Below are positions 8,886-17,735 of a stretch of 64,000 nucleotides of DNA, one piece after another. The translations under genes and the position numbers were made by a program. Source of the stretch: Paenibacillus xylanilyticus. GTDB taxonomy: Bacteria; Bacillota; Bacilli; Paenibacillales; Paenibacillaceae. The notes beneath the pieces were generated by a model. That model was not told the origin of the DNA. It did no database searches and saw nothing but the letters and a program-made list of their open reading frames with translations. Position 1 is the first letter of the stretch, and each line of letters begins with the position of its first letter. The stretch lies in the NCBI RefSeq assembly GCF_013359935.1, contig NZ_JABMCB010000203.1, forward strand, positions 62,001-126,000. Reading direction: 5' to 3'.

Positions 8886-9992
8886 TTATTCGTATACTTG
8901 AATTTCGTTGTAGAAGGTATCGCGTTCCACTGGAATGCGTCCAGCGCCCTTAATGAGCCAAATGAGCTCTTTGCGAGTGAGGCCTTCAGGCGTTAATGCA
9001 CCTGCGGCATGACTAATCCGTTCGCGAACGATGGTGCCATGGGCATCCGAAGCGCCGAATCCAAGAGCAACTTGGGTCAGCTGTGGACCGATATTGATGA
9101 AGTATGCTTTAATGTGGTCGATATTATCCAGCATGAGGCGGCTAATCGCAATGGTTTTAAGATCCTCGTATGCCGAGTTGCGGCGCATAATGCTGGCATT
9201 TTTGCTCTTAGGCTGCATGGAGAGCGGGATAAATACCATGAAACCGTTGGTTTCATCCTGAAGCTCACGAATTTGCACCATGTGATTAACACGATCCTCA
9301 TACGATTCGATTGATCCATACAGCATTGTTGTATGTGTACGCATACCCAGAAGATGAGCGGTACGGTGTACCTCAAGATAGCGATCCACGTTTGCTTTGT
9401 CGACACGCATTTTTTTGCGGTATTCGTCCGACAAAATCTCGGCGCCGCCACCAGTCAGTGATTTCAGGCCTGCTTTTTGCAGCTCCTGCAGCACTTCCTT
9501 AATGCTCAGACCGCTGATCCGGGTGAAGAAATCAATTTCTGCAGCCGTGTAGGCTTTCAGCGTAACATCCGGATATTTTTCGTTTAAAGCACGCAGGGAA
9601 TCGACATAATATTGAAAAGGAACATGATTGTTATGTCCGCCGACAATATGGAACTCGCGCACGCCTGGATGAATATGCTGTTCCACATAGTCGATCATTT
9701 CTTCTCCGGATAACGTGTAGGAGCCTTCTTCACCCTGGTCTTTGCGGAAATTACAAAAAGCACAGTGTGCTTCACATACGTTCGTAAAATACAGGCTCAT
9801 GTTTTCGATAAAATACACTTTCTTGCCGTTCTTGCGCAGGTTGGCCTCATTGGCCAGCTGGCCCAGAGTCAGCAGATCATCTGTTTGATACAGATAGACG
9901 CCATCTTCTACGCTCAGCCTTACGCCGTTCTGCACTTTCTCAACGATTTCGGCCATTCTTTTGTCTGTGAACGGTGTTACCAATGTAGACAT
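8886..9992 (-). CDS. mqnE: Aminofutalosine synthase MqnE (radical SAM)
   Basis: A 368-residue radical-SAM enzyme that joins SAM to chorismate-derived 3-[(1-carboxyvinyl)oxy]benzoate to make 6-amino-6-deoxyfutalosine in the futalosine pathway to menaquinone. The cluster motif CxxxCxxC is at residues 73, 77 and 80 (NVCEAHCAFCNF). GGGAEIL and QLTQVALGFGASDAHGT are family hallmarks. ATG 9992 follows AACAGGAGG. No other mqn gene is in the window. It indicates that this organism uses the futalosine rather than the classical Men route. Confidence 0.92.
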   Translation of the reverse strand: MSTLVTPFTDKRMAEIVEKVQNGVRLSVEDGVYLYQTDDLLTLGQLANEANLRKNGKKVYFIENMSLYFTNVCEAHCAFCNFRKDQGEEGSYTLSGEEMIDYVEQHIHPGVREFHIVGGHNNHVPFQYYVDSLRALNEKYPDVTLKAYTAAEIDFFTRISGLSIKEVLQELQKAGLKSLTGGGAEILSDEYRKKMRVDKANVDRYLEVHRTAHLLGMRTHTTMLYGSIESYEDRVNHMVQIRELQDETNGFMVFIPLSMQPKSKNASIMRRNSAYEDLKTIAISRLMLDNIDHIKAYFINIGPQLTQVALGFGASDAHGTIVRERISHAAGALTPEGLTRKELIWLIKGAGRIPVERDTFYNEIQVYE

Positions 9993-10467
9993 TTTGTTTC
10001 CTCCTGTTCTTAACCGGACCAGAGTTGAATGTAGGACTTGCTTACAGAACTACATAAAAAAGATGCGGTCATCTGCCGCCTCCTTATAAGGAACTAACTC
10101 TTAATTACCCGGTGCAGCGTATGCTGCATGTGTAAAGCTGAATTTTTTTTTAAAGTTTTCGCATCATGGATGTAAAATCTAAAAGTGAGTCATATGACTC
10201 TATATGCATTGGGGACTGCGCTGCAGTCTCGAAATGTGAAAAAAATTACAACTCCATATATGAGCAACATCTGAATAAGTCATGACAAAATATCGACATT
10301 TCAGAGCGATCACCTATTCATTATAAACCTCGTGTCCCGGGGGTTCAATACACTGGGAAGAAAAAGGAGGAAAGGAGAACACGGAAATAGGGTAAACATG
10401 TCTTGAGCCTCTTGACGGGGTGGAGTATAATTTAAGGAAGAGTTAACGAAAAGGAGAGTGACCTGGC
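9993..10467. other. 475-bp intergenic region between divergent mqnE and yutM
   Basis: No gene seen. It holds a perfect 14-bp palindrome GAGTCATATGACTC at 10187-10200, an inverted repeat GACTGC/GCAGTC at about 10215-10229, a GCAGC/GCTGC hairpin near 10112, a long T/A tract, and an AAAGGAGG stretch at about 10364 that leads to no reading frame. The yutM promoter is at the right end. The 14-bp palindrome is a plausible operator but I cannot assign a regulator. Confidence 0.5.
10403..10431 (+). promoter_or_regulatory. Promoter of yutM
   Basis: TTGAGC at 10403-10408, 17-bp spacer, TATAAT at 10426-10431. Start codon is 36 bp downstream. Confidence 0.7.
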
Positions 10468-10824
10468 ATGATTAACATCAGCGAAACAGCTGCCGAGCGA
10501 TTGAAAGAGATGCTTTCACAGCAAGAGACACCTGATATGTTCCTGCGTCTGGGCGTAGCACCGGGTGGTTGCACCGGATTTTCGTACGCCATGGGCTTTG
10601 ATGATAAAGAATCCGATGAGGATATTTATATGGATATTCACGATATGAAGGTTGTAGTCGAGAAGGAGAACCTGAAATATCTGAACGGTCTGGAAATTGA
10701 CTTTGAAGAATCCGGCATGTCCGGTGGCTTCACCATCCATAACCCGAATGCGGTTGCGACATGCGGCTGCGGATCTTCCTTCCGGACGAGAGAAGAAGCT
10801 GGGGTACCGGATAAGGATTGCTAA
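10468..10824 (+). CDS. yutM: HesB/IscA-type iron-sulfur cluster insertion protein (YutM-like)
   Basis: A 118-residue A-type Fe-S carrier. The three conserved cysteines are C35 (GGCTGFSY) and C99/C101 (ATCGCGSSF). Start ATG 10468 with AAAGGAGAG upstream. Its last codons, stop and a few bases beyond recur about 1.1 kb downstream in diverged form (see repeat entries). Own promoter and terminator, so monocistronic. Confidence 0.92.
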   Translation: MINISETAAERLKEMLSQQETPDMFLRLGVAPGGCTGFSYAMGFDDKESDEDIYMDIHDMKVVVEKENLKYLNGLEIDFEESGMSGGFTIHNPNAVATCGCGSSFRTREEAGVPDKDC

Positions 10825-10830
10825 AGCTAC
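10785..10830 (+). repeat. Copy 1 of a 45-bp direct repeat: yutM 3' end
   Basis: The last 13 codons of yutM plus its stop and 6 bases. Aligned with the copy at 11920-11964 it differs at about six positions and one 1-base gap over 46 columns; the core shared word is GGGTACCGGAT then AGGATTGCTAA. Confidence 0.75.
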
Positions 10831-10876
10831 CATGGTTTGACGCGGTTATTTAACCATAGAATGAACTATTAAGATC

Positions 10877-10929
10877 AAGGCCTCTATAGCGTGTTAGTCT
10901 CGGACTAATTACGTTATAGAGGTCTTTTT
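10877..10929 (+). terminator. Terminator of yutM
   Basis: GGCCTCTATAGCGT pairs with ACGTTATAGAGGTC, followed by TTTTT. Inner AGTC/GACT extends the stem. Confidence 0.85.
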
Positions 10930-10962
10930 GTCATGTTCTTGAGTTTATGCAAAGTATAGACT

Positions 10963-11862
10963 TTGAAAAATAAAAAAAAATTCTTGTGGAAGCGTGTTAG
11001 GTACATCCTGGTTCCATACATAACGATGGCAGTAGTCTACGCCTTCTATAGTTTGATCAGATCAGGAGAACTAACGCCCGCTGCCCTAATTGTAAAAACT
11101 CTTAGAAACATTGTTGTAGCTGATTATATTGCTTACTTCATTATTGTTATATTTCAATTCTATGTCTTACATATGATTTTTACGAAGTATTTGCAAAAGA
11201 CATCACCCAAGCTCATGATACCTCTGTGTTTGATGGTTAATCTAATCTACCTCGGCTTTTTCAACTTTGTTCCCCCTCTTCATTTTATTCCTAGTGCGGA
11301 ATATATATGGACCCGCTTGTACTGGGTGCCGTTCCCTGGTTGGTTATTTTATTTCTCAGTAGCGTACTATTGTGGAAGAAACCATGTTGTTTTCAAAGAG
11401 TTTCTAAATCGAAATATAAAATGGCTCATTTTCTCCCCTATAGTCACGTTCCTTGTCATCTTGTTCTTACGATTTGGGGAACTGTTACCCGAAGCAAACT
11501 CAAAACGAGTGGACATCTTGTTTTATACGATAAGTGTAATTTTCGTTATGTTTTATTTTACTTCAAAAATAAAACAGATACCTTGGATTATTGATCTAGT
11601 AAGCCGGTATTCATTTGGTATCTATTTATTACACTTGATGTTCGTACAGAACTTCAGCGAAATGTTTGATGGGCTAAACCCATTGATCAATATCCCGTTG
11701 ACTTTTGTTATAAGTATTAGTGCATCCATCTTACTCACGTACTTGCTGCATAAATTGAAAATTGGAGGTTACTTCGTGGGCAAGATTGGAACTAAGTTTA
11801 CAAGAACACAAGAAGCGGGCAAGCAGAGTGAGACCTGGGCTGAAACTCAAATAAAGGTTTGA
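10963..11862 (+). pseudogene. Acyltransferase 3 family membrane protein, N-terminally truncated
   Basis: About 299 codons with eight or more hydrophobic segments. The first residues (KFLWKRVRYILVPYITMAVVYAF) match the part of acyltransferase-3 enzymes that normally begins about 70 residues in, and the end SFGIYLLHLMFV is the conserved late motif. The first helix with the catalytic His/Arg motif is absent, no normal start or ribosome site is present (the frame opens at a TTG immediately after a terminator), and the frame is AT-richer than its neighbours. Probably a remnant of an O-acetyltransferase gene. A functional short form cannot be excluded because the remaining frame is intact. Confidence 0.65.
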
Positions 11863-11919
11863 AAGGCATCTGCCCTCGAACTTTTCATCCCTAATCCCGG
11901 GTTAATAATCTGAATAGCA

Positions 11920-11964
11920 GACAAGAGCGGAAGCTGGGTACCGGATCAGGATTGCTAACACTAC
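11920..11964 (+). repeat. Copy 2 of the yutM 3'-end direct repeat
   Basis: Diverged duplicate of 10785-10830, with no yutM coding sequence before it. Together the copies bracket the truncated acyltransferase and the yutM terminator. Confidence 0.75.
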
Positions 11965-11981
11965 AGAAAAAAAGAATAAAT

Positions 11982-12028
11982 AAAGCGCAGTTCTGGTAGG
12001 TATTAATCGTTGGAACCTGCGCTTTGTT
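11982..12028 (+). terminator. Hairpin after the acyltransferase remnant
   Basis: AAAGCGCAG pairs with CTGCGCTTT; inner TTC/GAA pairs; tail GTTTATG is weak. The remaining stretch to 12129 shows nothing else recognisable. Confidence 0.6.
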
Positions 12029-12129
12029 TATGTGCTGATGACATTCGATGAACTAATTCAATCTTTACTGATTAAGGTCTTTTTTTATTGTATCGATCGG
12101 AGGTTCTGCTTTTTGACAGGGAGGGATAG

Positions 12130-12163
12130 TTGACAAAACTAGTTGTAACTAATATAGTTACAA
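12130..12163 (+). promoter_or_regulatory. Promoter with overlapping palindromic operator
   Basis: TTGACA at 12130-12135, 17-bp spacer, TATAGT at 12153-12158. A perfect inverted repeat, TTGTAACTA (12143-12151) and TAGTTACAA (12155-12163) with a 3-bp centre, covers the -10 box, the arrangement of a repressor operator. Its style fits HxlR/MarR-type redox or electrophile-sensing repressors, but none is encoded nearby, so the regulator is unknown. Confidence 0.7.
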
Positions 12164-12205
12164 TATAAAATGTTCCATAACATCATAACCAAAGGAGAGA
12201 TTATA

Positions 12206-12847
12206 ATGAAAATTGGAATCATTGGTGCAACAGGCAAAGCAGGCAATCTGATCCTGAAAGAAGCGGCAGACAGAGGTCATGAAGTAACAGCTATTGTTCG
12301 CAACGCATCCAAAGTGGAAGATAAAAGCTTAAACGTATTGGAGAAAGATGTATTTGATCTTACTTCGCAGGATGCCCAAGTCTTCGACGTCATCGTTAAT
12401 GCATTTGGCGCACCAGCCGGCAAAGAACATTTGCATGTGGAAGTGGGACAGGCCTTGATCAACATCCTGAAAGATGCGCCTCAAACTCGCCTGATCGTTG
12501 TAGGTGGAGCGGGCAGCTTGTTCACAGATGAGACACGATCCTTGCGTGTAGTGGACTCCCCGGGATTCCCTGATGCATACAAACCAACAGCAACGAACCA
12601 GGGGAAAAACCTGCAGGATTTGCAAGCATCCTCAGGTATTCAGTGGACATTCCTCAGCCCAGCGAGTTTCTTCAATCCCGAAGGTGCACGCACCGGTAAA
12701 TATCAAACGGGTAAAGATCATATCATTGTGAACAGTGAAGGCAAAAGTTACATCAGCTATGCAGACTATGCCATTGCTCTCGTGGATGAAATTGAAAATG
12801 GGCAGCATAAAAACGAACGCTTTACGGTTGTAGGCGAAGCTGAATAA
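12206..12847 (+). CDS. NAD(P)-binding oxidoreductase (NmrA/SDR-a-like, YwnB type)
   Basis: A 213-residue atypical short-chain dehydrogenase with the N-terminal dinucleotide-binding motif GATGKAGN (GxxGxxG) and a VVGGAGSLF strand. It lacks the YxxxK catalytic pair, as is usual for this group of NAD(P)H-binding proteins. ATG 12206 follows AAAGGAGA. The palindromic operator over its promoter suggests induction by a small molecule or redox stress (inference). Substrate unknown. Confidence 0.8.
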   Translation: MKIGIIGATGKAGNLILKEAADRGHEVTAIVRNASKVEDKSLNVLEKDVFDLTSQDAQVFDVIVNAFGAPAGKEHLHVEVGQALINILKDAPQTRLIVVGGAGSLFTDETRSLRVVDSPGFPDAYKPTATNQGKNLQDLQASSGIQWTFLSPASFFNPEGARTGKYQTGKDHIIVNSEGKSYISYADYAIALVDEIENGQHKNERFTVVGEAE

Positions 12848-12865
12848 TATAAAGGAATATTGAAC

Positions 12866-12914
12866 AACGAAACGGACGCTGATCTCAATAGATCTGCGTC
12901 CATTTCGTTTTTAT
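12866..12914 (+). terminator. Terminator after the reductase gene
   Basis: AACGAAA-GGACGC arm pairs with GCGTCC-TTTCGTT through an inner GATCT/AGATC stem, followed by TTTTTATT. Confidence 0.85.
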
Positions 12915-12988
12915 TAATTTCTTTACTTGGGTGAGGATCGAGGCGTATAATCCGTTGAGACATAAGAGTTAAAAGAGAGGGAATAAGA

Positions 12989-13870
12989 ATGATGAACAAC
13001 GGATTGATTAACGCAATTATTGCGTATATCATGTGGGGGGTTCTCCCGCTTTATTGGAAGCTGTTTGACGAAGTGCCAGCAGGCGAAATTCTGTCTCATC
13101 GGGTTGTCTGGTCGTTCGTCTTTATGGGAATTCTCGTTGCCATTCAGCGCCGCTGGGGCGATATGAGGCGTATTCTGACCAGCCGTTCGCTCCTGCTGCC
13201 GCTTGCCGCCAGCGGACTTCTGATTGCCATCAATTGGCTGATCTTCATCTGGGCCGTCAACAGTGGCCATGTTGTTGAGACAAGTTTGGGCTATTATCTG
13301 AACCCGCTGCTAAACGTGCTGCTCGCAGTCGTATTCCTCAGTGAGAAGCCGAATCGTGGTCAATGGCTCGCCATTGCCATCGCAGGTGTAGCAGTGATCA
13401 TCATTGCCATTGATTATGGACGCTTCCCTTGGGTTGCGATTTCGCTGGCCGCGTCATTTGGCCTATATGGCTTGGCGAAGAAGAAGATCAAGCAAGACGC
13501 TTCTGTAGGTTTACTGTCAGAGACAGCAGTAGTTCTGCCGGTTGCATTAGGCTACTGGATCTATTTGGCTGCGGCTGGAAAGACGACGGCATGGTCTTTG
13601 CCTACAGACATGTTTGTGGAACTGCTTCTATCGGGTGTCGTGACTGCGCTGCCGTTGCTATTCTTTGCACGGGCAGCCGCCCGGATGTCATTGTCTACAC
13701 TCGGTTTTGTCCAATACATCGGGCCGACCATTATGCTGATATTGAGCATATTCGTATTCAAGGAAAACGTCTCGCCGGTTCTGCTCGTCGGTTTTGCACT
13801 CATCTGGACTGCGCTTATCGTATACGCTATTGCATCGGTTCGTGCCACGAAACTGGCAAAGGCAAGCTGA
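12989..13870 (+). CDS. rarD: RarD family transporter (EamA/DMT superfamily)
   Basis: A 293-residue protein with ten predicted membrane segments. Family hallmarks are the N-terminal YIMWGVLPLYWKLF and GYYLNPLLNVLLAVVFLSEKPN (end of the first EamA repeat). The C-terminal repeat has GPTIMLILSIFVFKE. Substrate of RarD proteins is not settled. ATG 12989 (or the next Met codon) with AGAGGGA upstream. Monocistronic. Confidence 0.88.
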   Translation: MMNNGLINAIIAYIMWGVLPLYWKLFDEVPAGEILSHRVVWSFVFMGILVAIQRRWGDMRRILTSRSLLLPLAASGLLIAINWLIFIWAVNSGHVVETSLGYYLNPLLNVLLAVVFLSEKPNRGQWLAIAIAGVAVIIIAIDYGRFPWVAISLAASFGLYGLAKKKIKQDASVGLLSETAVVLPVALGYWIYLAAAGKTTAWSLPTDMFVELLLSGVVTALPLLFFARAAARMSLSTLGFVQYIGPTIMLILSIFVFKENVSPVLLVGFALIWTALIVYAIASVRATKLAKAS

Positions 13871-13898
13871 CATTAGATACAATCATCGATACACTGGC

Positions 13899-13935
13899 GG
13901 CTCTTTCCATCCATCTGGATGGGGAGGGCCGTTTC
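13899..13935 (+). terminator. Hairpin after rarD
   Basis: A 14-bp stem with three G-T pairs (13899-13912 with 13917-13930) and a GTTTCC tail, 28 bp after the rarD stop. The rest of the 327-bp gap to 14197 has A/T-rich promoter-like sequence (a TTGACA at about 13988 and a TATAAT at about 14016, badly spaced) but nothing I can call. Confidence 0.5.
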
Positions 13936-14197
13936 CTTATCCAGCCCATTGAACAGCACAAGCCGGACTGGGAAATAGTGTACATATTGACACACTTTTT
14001 GTTAACCAGCAAACTATAATTGTTAACTGATTAGTAAAAGGAGAGACCTTTGGATTTCGCTTAATCATGTCATAAGGTGCCATTCATGGCGAATGTCCAT
14101 TTTGCTAGAGTTTGGTAGTACTTGTTTTCATTTATTGAGTACTTGATAGTTGTTGTTTTAGTTTTGTACCCTGCGATGAAACGGAGAAAGATTGTTT

Positions 14198-15475
14198 ATG
14201 AAGTCATCCTATTTAACCCGTCCTTTTTATTTCCTGTGGACGACCCAGACAGCTGCGAATGCAGCTGACGTACTTTACATTATGGCACTTACGGTGCTCG
14301 TCCTCGATCGGACCAACTCTCTCGTGTCAGCTGCCCTTTTGCCGCTGATGCGCAGCGGGGCTCAAATGCTTAGCAGTTTGATTGCACCTCTGCTGATCCA
14401 GCGTTTCAAGTTATCCAACCTTCTTTTGCTTTCGCAGGCAGGGCAGTTTCTGCTGTTTATATGTTTGGCTGTTTACATGCAACTTCATGGGGAAGCGGCA
14501 TCCCTTGTGTTGGTATTTTCACTTGTATTCGTGATGTCTTTTCTCGATGGCTGGACAATCCCGGCTCGCAATGCACTTATCCCCCGTCTGGTGACACATG
14601 AGCAAGGTTTGCTCAAAGCCAACGGACTTATAAGTGTCAGCGATCAGGTTGTACAATTCGCAGGCTGGGGACTAAGCGGTGTCGTGGTTGCTTTTCTGGG
14701 AGCCAGTCCGACGTTGTTACTGACGGCTATGATTTATGGCTTGGCCGCAGTGTTTACGCTGGGTGTCAGGGAACCAACGAATCCGGAACTTGAAGGAAGT
14801 AGATTGGACATATCTTCGGAGGAAATCACAGCAACAGGCACATCCAAGTGGCATACGTTAACCGAGGGCTGGAAAATGATATGGAAAACGCCCCGTCTGC
14901 GGGTGCTTACCGTTATGGACATGATCGACATGCTTGGCGGTTCAATCTGGGTAGGAGCCTTTACTTTGGCTTTCGTACAAGTTGCCCTTGGACAAGGCGA
15001 GGAATGGTGGGGATTCATTAATGCCGCTTATTTCGCTGGTACCATAGGTGGCGGGCTGTTGGTGCTTGCACTGGCACGAATCATTGGCAGCCGCTATTTC
15101 GTGGTGATGATGATTGGCATGGCCGGTTATGGAATACTGACCGCTGTTTACGCCATCAATACACAACCTTTCATTGCACTTTTATTCGTTATGATAATGG
15201 GACCTTTTGCCGAGCTGTCCTTGATTAATCGGCGTACTCTGATTCAGAGCAGCGTAGTTAGTCGTTTGCTGCCCAAGGTGTTATCCGCTCAGGCATCTCT
15301 CATGCATCTGGTATTTTGCATTTCGTTGCTAGGCATGGCGTGGCTTGCCGAGTACATCGGAATTGTGAATCTCTACCTGTTTGCGGCCGGATTGACCATA
15401 TTGGCAATATTCGTAGGTTTGCTGAATTACCGGGCTTTCCGAGACAAAGATGCTCAGGACGGCGTAATCAGTTAA
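14198..15475 (+). CDS. Major facilitator superfamily transporter
   Basis: A 425-residue protein with about twelve membrane segments split 6+6 by a hydrophilic loop (residues about 195-225). The N-terminal start TRPFYFLWTTQTAANAADVLYIMAL resembles DHA3-type drug or siderophore exporters. ATG 14198 is used; TTG 14192 is closer to GGAGA and may be the real start. No regulator adjacent. Substrate not predictable. Confidence 0.82.
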   Translation: MKSSYLTRPFYFLWTTQTAANAADVLYIMALTVLVLDRTNSLVSAALLPLMRSGAQMLSSLIAPLLIQRFKLSNLLLLSQAGQFLLFICLAVYMQLHGEAASLVLVFSLVFVMSFLDGWTIPARNALIPRLVTHEQGLLKANGLISVSDQVVQFAGWGLSGVVVAFLGASPTLLLTAMIYGLAAVFTLGVREPTNPELEGSRLDISSEEITATGTSKWHTLTEGWKMIWKTPRLRVLTVMDMIDMLGGSIWVGAFTLAFVQVALGQGEEWWGFINAAYFAGTIGGGLLVLALARIIGSRYFVVMMIGMAGYGILTAVYAINTQPFIALLFVMIMGPFAELSLINRRTLIQSSVVSRLLPKVLSAQASLMHLVFCISLLGMAWLAEYIGIVNLYLFAAGLTILAIFVGLLNYRAFRDKDAQDGVIS

Positions 15476-15566
15476 GCCGATAAAGGAAACTTGAGAAAGT
15501 GTAATACAAGCTGCTTTAATAAGGTTAATGCAGTTTGCTTCATAGATCATCAAAGCTTACGGCGGG

Positions 15567-16052
15567 TTAGGACGCATCTGTGGGCACTATAATACCCGCC
15601 GTATTCATACTATCAGCACCATCAACTGCATCAATGACACCCACGGCCAGTGTAGTCACTGCAGCAGCAGCCAGAAGATGTTTGGCACCATGCTTAACTC
15701 GGTCCATATCTTCTTCTTTCATGCCTAAGACAACGTCTTTGCCACCGTTATACACATATTTGGCTGAAACAGCGACGCCTTTTGCCGTGTTGGTTACAGC
15801 ATCTCCCCAATCAGCAAGCCCTGCCTCGACCGCGGCATCATCTTTTCGAATAGCACCGCTGGCAAGGTCATATGTACCGCTGGCCATTTGCCCTATCGTC
15901 TTCCCTGTGTTAATCGTAGCTTTCTCTACGCCGTTCCCTACTTCCTTGATAAAGGGACTACCTGCGATCTCACCGACAACTCTCACGCTGCCGCCCAGTA
16001 CTTTTCCGGTAACTTCCCCGGCGAACTGACCCAGTCCTTTTAAAAAACTCAT
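15567..16052 (-). CDS. Conserved-type hypothetical protein, Gly/Ala-rich
   Basis: A 161-residue protein that I do not recognise. It is rich in Gly, Ala, Val and Thr, with repeated amphipathic stretches (GKVLGGSVRVVGEIAG, ASGTYDLASGAI, AKGVAVSAKYVYNGGKDVV) and one hydrophobic Ala-rich helix (LLAAAAVTTLAVGVIDAV) near the C terminus. No signal peptide or cysteine. ATG 16052 is preceded by an excellent AAAGGAGGATCA, so it is very likely expressed. Monocistronic. Confidence 0.7.
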   Translation of the reverse strand: MSFLKGLGQFAGEVTGKVLGGSVRVVGEIAGSPFIKEVGNGVEKATINTGKTIGQMASGTYDLASGAIRKDDAAVEAGLADWGDAVTNTAKGVAVSAKYVYNGGKDVVLGMKEEDMDRVKHGAKHLLAAAAVTTLAVGVIDAVDGADSMNTAGIIVPTDAS

Positions 16053-16144
16053 CCTTGATCCTCCTTTAGAGACGATTTGTTCTCTTGTAGCTTATTATAT
16101 TCATATGCAAGCCAAAAGACCATCTGCGTCAGCCCAGGCATTGC

Positions 16145-16180
16145 AAAAAAAAGGCGCTGCCCCACCCGGACCAGCGCTTT
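16145..16180 (-). terminator. Terminator of the GH53 gene
   Basis: AAGCGCTG/CAGCGCCTT stem with a run of eight T reading on the minus strand; lies downstream of the galactanase gene. The 157 bases between this hairpin and the stop codon show nothing else. Confidence 0.8.
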
Positions 16181-16337
16181 CCGCCTTGTACCATACATAC
16201 TTGATTAGGCCACGCTTTGGAAGTAGGCCGCATCAGGAGCAGCATGTAGTGGAGGAATCAATTTTGTAGAAGCGAAGCGTTTGCGTCTGTCCCCGGAACG
16301 TCTACCGCTGCTCCAAACTCACTTCCACCCCCCGTGC

Positions 16338-17387
16338 CTAGTCAATAAATCCTTCCATGACACCCGTGGGCATCATATTCGACTGCCAGGCGCCTTTGCC
16401 GTAACCGCCGTTATAACCTGGTGTAGCCTGCGGCTCCCAGTAGAATACGCCTTTACCTTTACCGTTTGGCAGGTTGCGGAATTGATTTTTCATAGCGGCC
16501 ACAAAACTTTTGCCGGCTGCAGGCTGGTTGTTGTCCATGCCAATTTCTGAGACGATAATCTCTTTGCCGTAGCGGTTGATCAGGTCCTTGGCATTATTCA
16601 CCGCATTGGTGACAGCCGTATTCCAGCCGGAAGCCGAAGGATAGAGGGACATGGCAATCATATCGAAGTTGGCACCGTTGTCGATCAGTCCGCCGATATT
16701 CCATACATAAAGTGCATTGTCGTCACCGCCTGCAAGATGGACAATCGTTTTGGTCCCTGTACTCATGGACTTGACGGCATTATGACCCGTGTTCACCAGC
16801 CATGCGTAATTTTTCATGTTCGTGGACGCCTTACCGTCCTCCCATAACATGCCGTTGCTTGTTTCGTTCCCAATCTGTACCCAGTCAGGTGTAACCCCTT
16901 TACTCTGCATGGCCGTCATTACATCACGTGTATGATTCCATACGGCATCCATCAGCTGTTGGAAGGTGTAGTTTTTCCAGGTTGCCGGTTTGGTCTGTTG
17001 GCCAGGGTCTGCCCAGGAATCACTGTAGTGCAGAGTTAACATGACGCTCATGCCCGCGTTTTTGGCCCGCTGTGCCAAAGCAGCTGCACGGTCCTTATTC
17101 ATGTACCCGTTACCATAATCATTGGATGGGTTAACAAACACCCGGATACGAACCGAGTTGATCTGATAATCATTTTTCAAAATATCAATAATGTCACGCT
17201 GTACACCATTTTTGTCTTTCCATTTATACCCTTGCGCTTCCATGCCTGGTACCCAGCTTATATCAGCCCCTTTGGCGAAGCTGGGTGCTGCGCTGGCATG
17301 CTGACCCGCAGGCAGCATAATGGAGGTGAACAACAACACAAGAACAAGAGCAATCGATGTTTTGTAACCCCTTACAAATTTAAGCAT
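16338..17387 (-). CDS. ganB: Secreted arabinogalactan endo-1,4-beta-galactanase (GH53)
   Basis: A 349-residue extracellular enzyme that cuts beta-1,4-galactan side chains of pectin. Signal peptide about residues 1-33 ending ASA. The GH53 barrel follows: ADISWVPGMEAQG, VRIRVFVNP, the acid/base Glu at residue 175 (QIGNETSNGMLW) and the nucleophile Glu at 281 (IIVSEIGM). No extra binding module. ATG 17387 with GGGAGG upstream. No lactose/galactan transport genes adjoin it, so it stands alone. Confidence 0.93.
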   Translation of the reverse strand: MLKFVRGYKTSIALVLVLLFTSIMLPAGQHASAAPSFAKGADISWVPGMEAQGYKWKDKNGVQRDIIDILKNDYQINSVRIRVFVNPSNDYGNGYMNKDRAAALAQRAKNAGMSVMLTLHYSDSWADPGQQTKPATWKNYTFQQLMDAVWNHTRDVMTAMQSKGVTPDWVQIGNETSNGMLWEDGKASTNMKNYAWLVNTGHNAVKSMSTGTKTIVHLAGGDDNALYVWNIGGLIDNGANFDMIAMSLYPSASGWNTAVTNAVNNAKDLINRYGKEIIVSEIGMDNNQPAAGKSFVAAMKNQFRNLPNGKGKGVFYWEPQATPGYNGGYGKGAWQSNMMPTGVMEGFID

Positions 17388-17513
17388 TAAAATATTCCTC
17401 CCTGAATATTAGAATGAGTTGCAATCTAATTATAGGTGGGAGGAGCCGTGAAACTACAGGGTTGATTTCCAATATTTTGGTTGTTTTTCAAACTACTCAC
17501 TTAAAAAAGACAA

Positions 17514-17540
17514 ATAAAAAAAGCCGTCCGAAGACGGCTT
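17514..17540 (-). terminator. Terminator hairpin upstream of the GH53 gene
   Basis: AAGCCGTC/GACGGCTT with a CGAA-type tetraloop and seven T on the minus strand. It would stop transcripts arriving from 17.6-18 kb before they enter the galactanase gene. Confidence 0.75.
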
Positions 17541-17735
17541 TTCTACCCGTGGCGCTTATTGAAACCTTGATCCGTATCCCGCGCCTCCACCAGACTCAGT
17601 TAATTTGAGCTAATGGATCGGGTAAGGGACACGTTCAACATATGATTAGAAATGTTGACGCACCTCCTTTCCTTGTGGCAAGAGTATACAACACCTTGTT
17701 TCGGAAAGCTAGTCTTTTTTTCATATTAACGAAAA

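Noticed and set aside
13429..14019. 196-codon open frame overlapping rarD in another frame
   Set aside because: Shadow of rarD: no ribosome site, odd composition, and rarD itself is clearly the coding frame.
17613..17735. Small peptide gene after AAAGGAGGTG on the minus strand near 17662
   Set aside because: Frames following this ribosome-site-like sequence run only 5 to 13 codons before a stop; no supporting features.
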